From contig CAWFNX010000001.1 of assembly GCA_963817335.1 (NCBI GenBank), positions 682,001-746,000 on the forward strand: a stretch of DNA of 64,000 nt, in the 5' to 3' direction. Under the pieces are notes generated by a model. That model did no database searches. It was not told the origin of the DNA and was given only the letters and a program-made list of their open reading frames with translations. The position numbers were made by a program, and so were the translations under genes. This stretch comes from AV40 sp963817335 (GTDB taxonomy: Bacteria; Verrucomicrobiota; Verrucomicrobiia; Chthoniobacterales; UBA10450). This document shows, one piece after another, positions 7,385-15,821 of the stretch. Position 1 is the first letter of the stretch; every line of letters begins with the position of its first letter.

Positions 7385-7410
7385 CCGGTGCGCCTTACGA
7401 AGCGCACCGG
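7385..7410 (+). terminator. Hairpin downstream of the Hsp20 gene
   Basis: A perfect 9-bp stem CCGGTGCGC/GCGCACCGG with an 8-base loop, starting 15 bases after the stop codon. There is no T-run after it, so it may be an mRNA 3'-end stabiliser rather than a classical intrinsic terminator. Confidence 0.5.
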
Positions 7411-7499
7411 AGTCGCTCCGATTACGAACCTAGAGAACAAGGATAACGCCCAGCATCAGATGCAATAAGTGCAACCTAGATACTTTAGAAAGTGGGACT

Positions 7500-7796
7500 A
7501 TGGAGCCAACAATTACCCAAAACAACGCCCTTTACTTTATCCAACATAAACGCTCGAAACCTCGTGCAAGGCGTTCCAGCAGGTTTCACATCCCCGCTTT
7601 AGTCAGCACGGAGCGAGCGACGGAGTGGGGATCACATCTCAACCCGGAGCAACACACAGCCCTTGTCAAAGCACAACGGGCTTTAAGCTATGCCGCTGCG
7701 ACCGAATCCAACCTGCAACTCAAGGTCAATCTTGCCGCTCGATCGCAGTTAATGCGCGAGGCAGACGAAGCATTCGTACTAACCAATGCAGCGTGA
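7500..7796 (+). CDS. Hypothetical protein, 98 residues
   Basis: Starts METTITQ-like (MEPTITQNNALYFIQHKRSK), with an Arg/Ser-rich segment at about 18-30, and a helical second half (QHTALVKAQRALSYAAATES, LAARSQLMREADEAFVLTN). No transmembrane segment or signal peptide. AAAGTGGGA precedes the ATG as a weak ribosome binding site. No family recognised. It is isolated between Hsp20 and a convergent regulator remnant, so it may be an orphan accessory gene. Confidence 0.4.
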   Translation: MEPTITQNNALYFIQHKRSKPRARRSSRFHIPALVSTERATEWGSHLNPEQHTALVKAQRALSYAAATESNLQLKVNLAARSQLMREADEAFVLTNAA

Positions 7797-7900
7797 CCAT
7801 TTTGGCAAATGGCTGAATATTACTGGTGCTGCAAGGTCTGTCTCGCAAACTGGAAATCTGTTACGGCAAAAGCCTCCATCCTTCCGCAGCCCGAATCGAT

Positions 7901-8865
7901 CTAAGCAGCTTTCTTTGGTCGGTTGCCTAATGCGAGGTGGTCGCGAAATTCGGTCGGTGATTGGCCAAAGACTCTTTTGAAGGTGCGATTGAACTGAGTC
8001 ATCGACTGAAAACCAACATCGTAGGCGACCTCACTGATCCGTCGGCTCGGATTTAAGAGTTCGGTTTTTGCGTCCTCCAGTCGAACGCGGGCAACATAAT
8101 TAGTGAACGTCAACCCGGTGGCTTTGTGAAATACTTTGCAAAAGTGGAACACGCTCGCGCCGGACGCCTTTGCCACGGCCGCCAACGAGAGTGCCTCCGT
8201 TTTATTGTTCGTAATGTATTCCCGGGCCTTCCGGACAACCGGCGGCTCGGCATTTTGCTTTTCCAGCAATATCTGATTGATCAGCGCGGAAAGCTGTTCG
8301 GCAAAGAACGAGAGCAATCGGATGATCGCATTGTATTTCTCCGGAGGGAACAGCGGATTGTGTTCCCACGCTTTGCGGATGTCGCCCTTGAATTGGACCC
8401 CGTGCTTTGCCAGCTCGCGACTCACCTTAGATTCGTCAGACTTCGACGAAGGGTGACGCATCACCTGCCCAATTCGCAGATATCCAATCGCTTTGTCGCC
8501 GAGCTTCACCGGAACGGCGGTTTCGGTTAAGCCGAACGGGCAAGTCACGCTATGCGGCAGCGCGTGAGTATTTTGAATCATCTGCTCGTGCGCTTGCAAA
8601 CAGACGGCAAGAGTTGCCGGCCGTTCAGACAGTAGCTTACAAAAAGGATTTTCCTGTTTTTTCCATGATGTGCTAGTTGCCAGTATTCCAGAGGTTGGAG
8701 CGTCAAAGCCAGCCCTGTCGCTTTAGTGAAGACAGCCTCGTAATTGCAAAACAGCCGCGACCGGCACAGCATGTCGATCAATTGCTTGTTCTTGGTGCTG
8801 TCGACATCGTTCGGCGCGGTATTTAACACAGGAAGAAATACTATAGTAAGCCCTCTTGACTCCAA
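7901..8865 (-). pseudogene. PocR-AraC family regulator, frameshifted
   Basis: Two overlapping frames make one protein. The 5' frame (down to about 8660) encodes the start of a PocR-type ligand-binding domain (LIDMLCRSRLFCNYEAVFTK, ATGLALTLQPLEYWQLAHHG). The 3' frame continues it (ENPFCKLLSERPATLAVC, then CPFGLTETAVPVKLGDKAIG) and ends with an AraC DNA-binding domain (two helix-turn-helix units, SLAAVAKASGASVFHFCKVF and ISEVAYDVGFQSMTQFNRTF). The break is at a run of six A on the minus strand (8657-8662); seven would restore the frame. It is either a recent inactivation or a homopolymer sequencing error. The 5' start is uncertain. Confidence 0.8.
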
Positions 8866-8929
8866 CGTCGAAGACTAAACTCTTCCACCGGTGCTGTCGG
8901 GGTCGACGACTCCAAGTTGAGGGTGAAGA

Positions 8930-9268
8930 TCAATGTTTCGACCGTTCAGCGCGTGAAGTTGGTGATCGCCGCCACGAACTGCGTCCGATAGCGATGGCAC
9001 CCAGAAATAGATATAAGCAGATCAAACCAAACCATAGGCACAGGCGATAGAGGCCCTGCTCGTTCAGTGGCTCTGAAAGAAGTTCCGACAGCATGGCTAC
9101 CGGTAGTAAAAAGAAAAACAAAAGGGTGAAAATACGGACAAAAGGAGAGTACCACGCGCCGACTCGACTGCGGAGGACGAAGGCGATAGTCCCAACGATA
9201 CCACTGGCGAGCCAACCAATAACGCTTACGTGCTGAAAGAACTGATAACGACTCATAAAAGCGAGCAT
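8930..9268 (-). CDS. Small multi-spanning membrane protein, unknown
   Basis: A 112-residue frame with about four hydrophobic segments: VIGWLASGIVGTIAFVL, FVRIFTLLFFFLLPVAML and LCLWFGLICLYLFLGAIAIG are clear. It ends in a basic, Ser/Arg-rich cytoplasmic tail. ATG at 9268 or 9256 are both possible starts. A competing same-strand frame lacks membrane character and is rejected. No family recognised. It lies upstream of the broken regulator on the same strand. Confidence 0.55.
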   Translation of the reverse strand: MLAFMSRYQFFQHVSVIGWLASGIVGTIAFVLRSRVGAWYSPFVRIFTLLFFFLLPVAMLSELLSEPLNEQGLYRLCLWFGLICLYLFLGAIAIGRSSWRRSPTSRAERSKH

Positions 9269-9665
9269 CCCTAACGAGAATGAGCTCAGCCATCGGTAAT
9301 GAGAGCGAGGTTTGCTCCGAATTTCAATGTTGAATGTGTCATCTGCAAAGTTTCTAGCGGGTCAGCGGTTAGCTGCACCGCTTTTCATAATGAGAATCTC
9401 CCGAGAATTATGGTTCCTGTTCGTCGCCCTTCTCGGCTGCCCAAGCCGCCCGAAAGCATAGGCGTAGTTACTGTTCCAGTGAACTGGTCGCGCCGGTCGG
9501 CACACCAACAGACCGGCGAAGCAAGTCATGACGACAACACAAAAAAAAGGTGGGCGCGATAAGTCGCGCAACATTGCCTTTGATTCAGTCTTCTGTAGCT
9601 GGGTCGCTGAATCCCGTCGTTCGCATTCCGGAAAGTAGAGATCGCCCAGGGAAATGATAGTTTAG
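9269..9665. other. Intergenic region with a lipoprotein-signal fragment
   Basis: Nearly 400 bases without a convincing gene. A 23-codon frame at 9390-9461 (MRISRELWFLFVALLGCPSR) has the form of a lipoprotein signal with lipobox LLGC but stops almost at once, so it may be a decayed gene start. GGTTAGCTGCACC at about 9368 resembles GTTAGCTGCATC near 6205. The right end should hold the nfeD promoter. Confidence 0.4.
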
Positions 9666-10961
9666 ATGGCGGGTCGGATGAAAACTGCATCAACATGCTT
9701 GATTCTTTGGCTGGTGTGTGCGGCCGCGGGCGCGGCGGAGAAGGTTTCTTTCATCAGAATCGATGGAGCCATCGGTCCAGCGACGGCGAGCTACATTTCG
9801 CGAAGTATCGATGAAGCCCAGACGCAGCACTCACAATGTCTGATCATTCAACTCGACACCCCCGGAGGCTTGCTCGATTCGACGCAAACGATCGTGCAAA
9901 GGTTTTTGGGGTCCCCTGTGCCAGTGGTGGTTTATGTCGCTCCAACGGGTGCGACCGCAACCAGTGCCGGCTGTTTCATTACCATTGCCGCCAGCGTCGC
10001 AGCGATGGCGCCCGCCACGACGATTGGTGCGGCGCACCCGGTGGCACTGGGCGGTAATCCGACCGGTGGGGAAGAGAAGCCCGACGAGACAATGAAACAG
10101 AAGCTCGAGAATTTTTCCGTGAGCTACATCGAAGCGATCGCGGCTAGGCGCCATCACAATGTCGATTGGGCCAAATCCGCGGTGCGCGAGAGTGCGTCGG
10201 TCAGCGCCGAGAAGGCGCTCGAGTTAAAAGTTATCGATCTGATCGCCCTCGATGTGCCGGACTTGTTAAAGCAATTGAACGACCGCCAGGTGGATGGCAA
10301 GACTCTCAAAACCTCAGGCGCGGAAATCTCCGAGATTAAAATGTCGGCGTCGGAACGCGTCTTCCAAAAGCTCTGGCGGCCTGAAGTCATGTTCATTCTC
10401 ATGCTCATTGCGATGTACGGAATTATCGGTGAAATGACCACGCCCGGCGCCATACTGCCTGGCGTGGTTGGCTCGATTGCGTTGATCCTTGCGCTTTATA
10501 TGGCGGCGATCCTGCCGGTCAACGTGACCGGACTTGTGTTGATCGCGTTTGCACTCATGCTTTTTATCTTCGATGTCTATGCGCCCACGCACGGCGTACT
10601 GACGGCGGGTGGAATCATTTCGTTTTTAATCGGCTCGCTCATGCTTTTTAACCGATCTGATCCACTTTTTCGCTTGTCGCTGAGCTACATTATTCCGGCG
10701 ACGCTGGTGACGGCGGTGTTCTTTGTTTTCGTCATCGGAAAAGGTCTGCGAGCGCAGCTCTTGCCAGTGAAGGCTGGAGCGGAAACGATGGTCGGCCAGA
10801 CGGTCACCGCACTGACGCCAATCGACTTGCACGGCGGCAAGATTTTCATCGAAGGCGAGTATTGGAATGCGGTCAGCGATACAGCTATCGAAAAAGGCGA
10901 AGTAGCGGAGATTGCAGCGCTGCAAGGATTAACTTTAAAAGTAAGAAGCAAAGGAAAATAA
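9666..10961 (+). CDS. nfeD: NfeD family membrane-bound ClpP-class serine protease
   Basis: Long-form NfeD (431 residues). A signal/membrane anchor at about 7-23 is followed by a ClpP-like protease domain: QLDTPGGLLDST near 62-73, and TSAGCFIT with the presumed nucleophile Ser100; a partner Lys is probably 144 or 146. A membrane block of several helices (about 240-355) follows, then a C-terminal OB-like NfeD domain (AGAETMVGQTVTALTPIDLH, GEYWNAVSD). In characterised archaeal homologues the protease cleaves the C-terminus of the partner stomatin. The slipin gene starts 4 bases downstream, the usual operon pair. Confidence 0.93.
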   Translation: MAGRMKTASTCLILWLVCAAAGAAEKVSFIRIDGAIGPATASYISRSIDEAQTQHSQCLIIQLDTPGGLLDSTQTIVQRFLGSPVPVVVYVAPTGATATSAGCFITIAASVAAMAPATTIGAAHPVALGGNPTGGEEKPDETMKQKLENFSVSYIEAIAARRHHNVDWAKSAVRESASVSAEKALELKVIDLIALDVPDLLKQLNDRQVDGKTLKTSGAEISEIKMSASERVFQKLWRPEVMFILMLIAMYGIIGEMTTPGAILPGVVGSIALILALYMAAILPVNVTGLVLIAFALMLFIFDVYAPTHGVLTAGGIISFLIGSLMLFNRSDPLFRLSLSYIIPATLVTAVFFVFVIGKGLRAQLLPVKAGAETMVGQTVTALTPIDLHGGKIFIEGEYWNAVSDTAIEKGEVAEIAALQGLTLKVRSKGK

Positions 10962-10965
10962 AGCC

Positions 10966-11736
10966 ATGCCATTCCCGTTAATTATTTGGGTTGTACCTTT
11001 CATCATCCTTGGCGTGATCATCCTGCCCCAGGCGATCCGCATCCTGCGCGAATATGAACGAGGAGTCATTTTCCGCCTCGGAAAATTACTCGGTGCAAAA
11101 GGACCGGGGCTGATTTTTCTCATCCCGATCGTCGATCGAATGGTGCGAATGGATTTGCGCGTCGTGACGATCAGCGTCGAGAAGCAGGAGGTGATGACGC
11201 GAGACAACGTGCCGGTGACGGTCGATGCGGTTGTTTATTTCCGCGTGGTCGATCCGCAAGCTGCGGTCGTGAAAGTGGAGAACTTTCTTAAGGCCACCTC
11301 GCTGATGTCGCAGACGACCTTGCGAAGCGTACTTGGCCAGGCTCCGCTGGATGATCTGCTTTCGCAGCGCGAGTCGATCAACCTGAAGTTGCAGGAGATC
11401 ATCGACCGGCAAACCGAACCGTGGGGCGTGAAAGTCACCGCGGTCGAGGTAAAGGACGTGGCGCTGCCCGACACCATGAAGCGCGCGATGGCGAAGCAGG
11501 CCGAAGCCGAGCGCGAGCGCCGCGCAAAAATCGTCAATGCCGAGGGCGAATTTCAAGCGGCCGAAAAAATGGTGCAGGCCGCGTCAATGATGAGCAAAGA
11601 GCCGATCGCATTGCAACTACGCTTCCTCCAAACCATGCGCGAGATTTCCAGCGAGCATAACACCACGACGTTTCTTCCAGTCCCGATCGACCTGTTCACG
11701 CCCTTCATGAACAAGGGCGGACCACCCAAGGCCTAA
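10966..11736 (+). CDS. Slipin/stomatin (SPFH/Band 7 family)
   Basis: A 256-residue membrane-anchored scaffold of lipid microdomains. It has an N-terminal hydrophobic hairpin (about 4-24), then REYERGVIFRLGKLLGAKGPG, the Band 7 domain (MTRDNVPVTVDAVVYFRVVD; TTLRSVLGQAPLDDLLSQRE), and a C-terminal coiled coil rich in Ala/Glu/Arg (AKQAEAERERRAKIVNAEGE). It is the physical partner of NfeD. The C-terminal end (FLPVPIDLF) is the conserved stomatin oligomerisation tail. Start fixed by ATG 10966 just after the nfeD stop. Confidence 0.94.
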   Translation: MPFPLIIWVVPFIILGVIILPQAIRILREYERGVIFRLGKLLGAKGPGLIFLIPIVDRMVRMDLRVVTISVEKQEVMTRDNVPVTVDAVVYFRVVDPQAAVVKVENFLKATSLMSQTTLRSVLGQAPLDDLLSQRESINLKLQEIIDRQTEPWGVKVTAVEVKDVALPDTMKRAMAKQAEAERERRAKIVNAEGEFQAAEKMVQAASMMSKEPIALQLRFLQTMREISSEHNTTTFLPVPIDLFTPFMNKGGPPKA

Positions 11737-11884
11737 GCTCGTTCGTTATTTACTGAAACCGCACCGCAAGGGCATTGTAGCCCAGTTTTACGTTTGCAGC
11801 GCCACTGTATTTCCGGGTTTTCGGACATTGGACATGCCGAATTGACTCAAATATTCAGCGAACGCACAATATTCAGTTGAATCG

Positions 11885-13690
11885 TTGACTTCGCTTGGTG
11901 CGACGTCACACTCTGACCCTCGATTGACTGATTCGGAAACAGAGCAGCCGGTGGCCGTTCAGCTTTCAGGCTATTGGTGGTATCGCCTTCTGATTTGCTC
12001 GCTTTTGGTCAGCTACGCTCTGCTAAGCGCAACCAGCGTTTGTCGCAAATCCTCAACCTATGATGAAACGGCATATGTGGGCGCCGGCGCATATGTGCTC
12101 CACACTCATTCGTTGGATGACGAAGTCGCCCTGCGTCATCCCATTTTCTGGACCGTGTTGCACGATTTGCCTCTGCTGGTGATGACAAAAATCCCGGACG
12201 AAATATGGCAGGAGAAGAGTGGAATCCTGCGCGGTCAGAAGATTCTCGCTTTGCGCAAAGACGACCTCCTTCTCAACGCCTGCCGGTTCATGCTCCTTCC
12301 GTTCGCGATTGGACTTGGCGTGGTGATCTTTCGCTGGTCCCGTCAGTTGCACGGCGATTTCGGAGCACTGGTGTCGGTCGTCCTGTATTGTTTCTGTCCT
12401 AATTTTCTCGGCCACGGTTCGTTGGTGACGCCAGATGTAATGTTGAGTTGCTCCACGGCATTTACCGCATGGCGACTCTGGGTTTTGGCGAAAACCCCAC
12501 GAACTCGAAACTTAATGACCGCCGGCCTCGGGGTCGGCTGGATGCTGCTGAGCAAATACACCAGCTTGCTACTCATGGTCGCGCTATTCACAGCCGACAT
12601 AGCTTACCGAACGGCAACTCGTCAGATGAATTGGAAATTGTGGAAAAATGTTTCCGTTCCATTCGGCCATCTTCCGATTTTGCTCATCATTGGCTTAGCG
12701 ATCGTCTGGATCGGGTATGGGTTCGATGTGAGTTGGGTGGCTTTGCCTTCCGGTGGGCGAATTTTACTGCCGGCCGGACCATATTTTCATGGAGCGATCT
12801 ACCAATATTCCGAATCGCGCCAGCCGCATTCGCTTTTCCTGATGGGAATGCTTTCAAATTCCGGCTGGTGGTACTACTTCATCGTCGTTTGTCTGATCAA
12901 AGTTCCGACCGGGGTAATCGTTTTAACTTTCGGACTGTTGGTCGGGCGGCGCTTGCTCGGAACGCGATTTTCCGCTGACGATTTTTACCTGGTCCTGCCC
13001 TTTGCCCTTCTCTTTGTTTATCTTTCGTGCTTCAACACCATCCAAAACGGTTTTCGTTATCTCTTGCCGACCTACGCCTTGCTGTTCGTGTTACTGGGTA
13101 AGTACGGCGACGTGATGCGACGCTGCCGGACAGCACGCCTTGTCGTCGGTTTCTTTGTATTGTGGGCGATATCCAGCTCGATTCTGGCCTGGCCGAATTA
13201 CATCGCGTATTGCAATGAACTAATCGGCGGAACGCGCCAGGGTTATCACTGGCTTGGAGATTCAAATATCGACTGGGGCCAGGACCTCAAAGAGCTGGGG
13301 CGTTTCATGAATAATCACCGCATCGGGCGAATTCAGCTGAGTTATTTCGGCACCGCCGATCCAGATCATTATCGCATCGATTATGAATACCTCCCTTCAG
13401 CGGACAGCCCGCTGCCGCGCACGTTTCCATTGGCGGAGGGAGATCAACCGTCGCGGTTCCTGGCAATCAGCGCTTATCACTACCAAGGCATCGGTTTTTT
13501 CGAAGGCAATCCGGACGAAAATGTTTATCGAGCTCTATATAAATACGTTCCCAATTACGTGATCGGCGGTTCAATCCTGATCTTCGACACTCAAGATTTG
13601 CATACGCGGATCCAAGCGCCCTTGTCATTCAAAGTGCGTCAGCTCGTCGGGTTGGCGCCGCGTGATGCGTCTTTGGATTGTTGCCCGTGA
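11885..13690 (+). CDS. Large membrane protein, GT39/PMT-like glycosyltransferase
   Basis: About 600 residues with roughly ten membrane helices. The first extracytoplasmic loop carries STYDETAYVGAGAY, the Asp-Glu pair expected in dolichol/undecaprenyl-phosphate-sugar-dependent GT-C enzymes. It probably transfers a lipid-linked sugar in the periplasm; substrate unknown. Loop segments include YHWLGDSNIDWGQDLKELGR. The start is a guess: TTG 11885 is the first possible codon, but GTG near 11951, just before the first helix, is equally plausible. It is the first of four genes with overlapping ends. Confidence 0.75.
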   Translation: MTSLGATSHSDPRLTDSETEQPVAVQLSGYWWYRLLICSLLVSYALLSATSVCRKSSTYDETAYVGAGAYVLHTHSLDDEVALRHPIFWTVLHDLPLLVMTKIPDEIWQEKSGILRGQKILALRKDDLLLNACRFMLLPFAIGLGVVIFRWSRQLHGDFGALVSVVLYCFCPNFLGHGSLVTPDVMLSCSTAFTAWRLWVLAKTPRTRNLMTAGLGVGWMLLSKYTSLLLMVALFTADIAYRTATRQMNWKLWKNVSVPFGHLPILLIIGLAIVWIGYGFDVSWVALPSGGRILLPAGPYFHGAIYQYSESRQPHSLFLMGMLSNSGWWYYFIVVCLIKVPTGVIVLTFGLLVGRRLLGTRFSADDFYLVLPFALLFVYLSCFNTIQNGFRYLLPTYALLFVLLGKYGDVMRRCRTARLVVGFFVLWAISSSILAWPNYIAYCNELIGGTRQGYHWLGDSNIDWGQDLKELGRFMNNHRIGRIQLSYFGTADPDHYRIDYEYLPSADSPLPRTFPLAEGDQPSRFLAISAYHYQGIGFFEGNPDENVYRALYKYVPNYVIGGSILIFDTQDLHTRIQAPLSFKVRQLVGLAPRDASLDCCP

Positions 13691-14439
13691 TTACACTTCG
13701 TCCACAAGCGCTTGTGCGCTGGCTGATTTTTTCAGCAATGTCTTGCACGCTGGTCTGGTCGGGCCGCGCGTTTTCTGACTTCGGAGAACTGTTTCTTGAA
13801 TTGAACGGGAAAGGTCTTGTCGAACGCGGATCGATTGCGGCCAGCGAATGGAAATCTTTTCTGGCTCGTTCAGGTCGGCCAGAGCAGGAAGAACTTTTCG
13901 CTCAGGTGCATCGAGAGATAACCGAGGCGAGCGACGGAGGGAGAGTTGCAACGCAAGTTGGGTTTTGTGAGGACGGCATCGTTGTCGTGAATCCGCACAG
14001 CAAAGTCTCCACCCGTAAAATTGCGCCGGCTATTACCGTCGTTCGTTCGTCGGGTGATTTTTCGCTTTCGAGTGTATTGCTGGTGCGTTCGGAAAAGGAA
14101 TTCCCTTCGGATGTTGAGAATATTTGGAGTTTTGCAGAGCAACAGCAGTTCCCGGCAGACTCGAAAATTTTTCTGAACGAGCCGAATTTCGCTGTTTATC
14201 TGGTTGGCACTTTTCTCTGGTATCCCGCGCGAGTCGACGTCGACCCACACCACGGCTTGATTATCAATGACGAAACCTTCGATGCGTCGTTCGAGAATTC
14301 GTCTCAGTTGCATGGTCGCGACCTTGCGGTTTTAGCGCAGGAACTGCGCGGGCTTGGTTATACTCACTTGATCATCCGGTCCGCCGGTGCCCTGAAGGCA
14401 CTCGATCTGCGGAAAACAGAGCCAGGCGATTCGCCATGA
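13687..14439 (+). CDS. Membrane-anchored extracytoplasmic protein of the glycosyltransferase operon
   Basis: GTG 13687 overlaps the previous stop as GTGA, indicating translational coupling; TTG codons just upstream are less likely. One N-terminal hydrophobic segment (about residues 10-26) is followed by a soluble domain. This part resembles the periplasmic C-terminal domain of GT-C membrane proteins (LNEPNFAVYLVGTFLWYPAR; LAQELRGLGYTHLIIR), so it may be a split-off sensing or acceptor-binding domain. No family is firmly recognised. 250 residues. Confidence 0.65.
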   Translation: MITLRPQALVRWLIFSAMSCTLVWSGRAFSDFGELFLELNGKGLVERGSIAASEWKSFLARSGRPEQEELFAQVHREITEASDGGRVATQVGFCEDGIVVVNPHSKVSTRKIAPAITVVRSSGDFSLSSVLLVRSEKEFPSDVENIWSFAEQQQFPADSKIFLNEPNFAVYLVGTFLWYPARVDVDPHHGLIINDETFDASFENSSQLHGRDLAVLAQELRGLGYTHLIIRSAGALKALDLRKTEPGDSP

Positions 14440-15821
14440 TTTTCAAAGCGTGGTTAGCGATTTTCGGCATCTGGGCAATCGGCGCCGCACTTCTTACCCT
14501 TTTCTGCGCGGATCTGCGGCGTTGGCACTTAGCGGCGAAACTGGGTTTGAGCTTCGGAGTTGGACTGACCGCGCTGACCGTTTCTTTATTCTTAGCGTCA
14601 CTTATTCATCAAACGCCTGCGCCCTGGATCGGTGTCATCGAGTTAATCGTGTTTTGGGCGACCGCGTTGGCCGCAAAACGGCGCCGGCTTTCTGGTTGGT
14701 TCACGTCGTATCAAAAAAGTTCTGAACCGCAATGGGCGAGAACCATGCAAGTAATGCTGGTGATTTTCTGCGTGGGGATTTTCAGCGTCTTTGCCGCCGC
14801 TACCCTGCTCGAACCGATTGCGGAATGGGACGTAATGGGAATCTGGGCGCTTAAAGCAAAGGTGCTGCTGCATGAGCCGGCGGTCGCAACCGATTACTTT
14901 CACGATTTATCCAAAGCATATTCACATCTGGATTATCCGCTGCTCTGGCCGATGGCGATGGCCTGGATCTGGAGTTGTGAGGGTCAGGCGGACCTGATCT
15001 CGGTCAAGGTCTTAGCCGTCGCGCTTTTTGGCAGTACCCTCCTTCTATTTTTTGGATTGCTCAGACGCAATCACTCCCGCACGACCGCAATATTGTTCAC
15101 GGCACTGCTTGCCGGCGTCCCAATGTTATTGGCTCAAACCTCGCGTTTAATGTCCGACCCGTTACTTGCTTTTTTCTTCCTTGGGTCGTTCGTCTGCGCC
15201 TACTTTTGGCTGGATTCGGGACAGATCGATGATTTGAAAATTGCCGGTGTGTTGGTAATCGGGATGCTCTTTACCAAGAATGAGGGGGTGGCGTTGTGGT
15301 TGATTCTAATTTTCCTTGTCGCCCTTATGATGGTTACAAAAAAGCAGACTCAACGTTTGCGTTGTGCTGCCGTGTGGTTGGCGTTGCTGCCGCTCTTTAT
15401 AAACCTGCCCTGGTTTATATTTCGTCTCGGGATAGCGAAGGTCCATGAAGATTACGGGGGAAAAATCAATCCGGCATTTTTTTTCAATAATGTTGCCCGG
15501 CTTCCCGAGATTTTATCTGGATGGGGGCGGACATTTCTTAACTGGCATGACTGGTTAATCTTGTGGCCGTTGGGGTTGTCGATCCTGTTAGCCGCGCCGG
15601 GAAATTGTTTCCGCCGGCCAATGATTTTTCTGCTCCTGGCAGGGATGCTTCCGTTGTTGCTCTACACCTATGTGTATGTCGTTTCCCCCTGGAATTTGGG
15701 TGAACTGATGGAAGCGACCGAAAATCGGCTTCTCCTCCAGGTCATGCCGCTCTGGCTGTTTCTGTTTGCAGAACAGTTCCGAACGAGCCGATTACTGCCG
15801 ATTGCCGCCCAACAACTTTGA
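14436..15821 (+). CDS. Multi-spanning membrane glycosyltransferase-like protein
   Basis: 461 residues, about ten hydrophobic helices, starting at ATG 14436 within the preceding stop (ATGA). The first long loop contains LEPIAEWDVMGIWALKAKVL, where WD takes the place of the acidic pair of GT-C enzymes, followed by HLDYPLLWP, a motif often seen in GT39-like proteins. Substrate unknown. Its stop overlaps the next start (TTGA). The chain of overlaps shows that the four genes are expressed and probably act together in cell-surface polysaccharide or glycoprotein assembly. Confidence 0.72.
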   Translation: MIFKAWLAIFGIWAIGAALLTLFCADLRRWHLAAKLGLSFGVGLTALTVSLFLASLIHQTPAPWIGVIELIVFWATALAAKRRRLSGWFTSYQKSSEPQWARTMQVMLVIFCVGIFSVFAAATLLEPIAEWDVMGIWALKAKVLLHEPAVATDYFHDLSKAYSHLDYPLLWPMAMAWIWSCEGQADLISVKVLAVALFGSTLLLFFGLLRRNHSRTTAILFTALLAGVPMLLAQTSRLMSDPLLAFFFLGSFVCAYFWLDSGQIDDLKIAGVLVIGMLFTKNEGVALWLILIFLVALMMVTKKQTQRLRCAAVWLALLPLFINLPWFIFRLGIAKVHEDYGGKINPAFFFNNVARLPEILSGWGRTFLNWHDWLILWPLGLSILLAAPGNCFRRPMIFLLLAGMLPLLLYTYVYVVSPWNLGELMEATENRLLLQVMPLWLFLFAEQFRTSRLLPIAAQQL

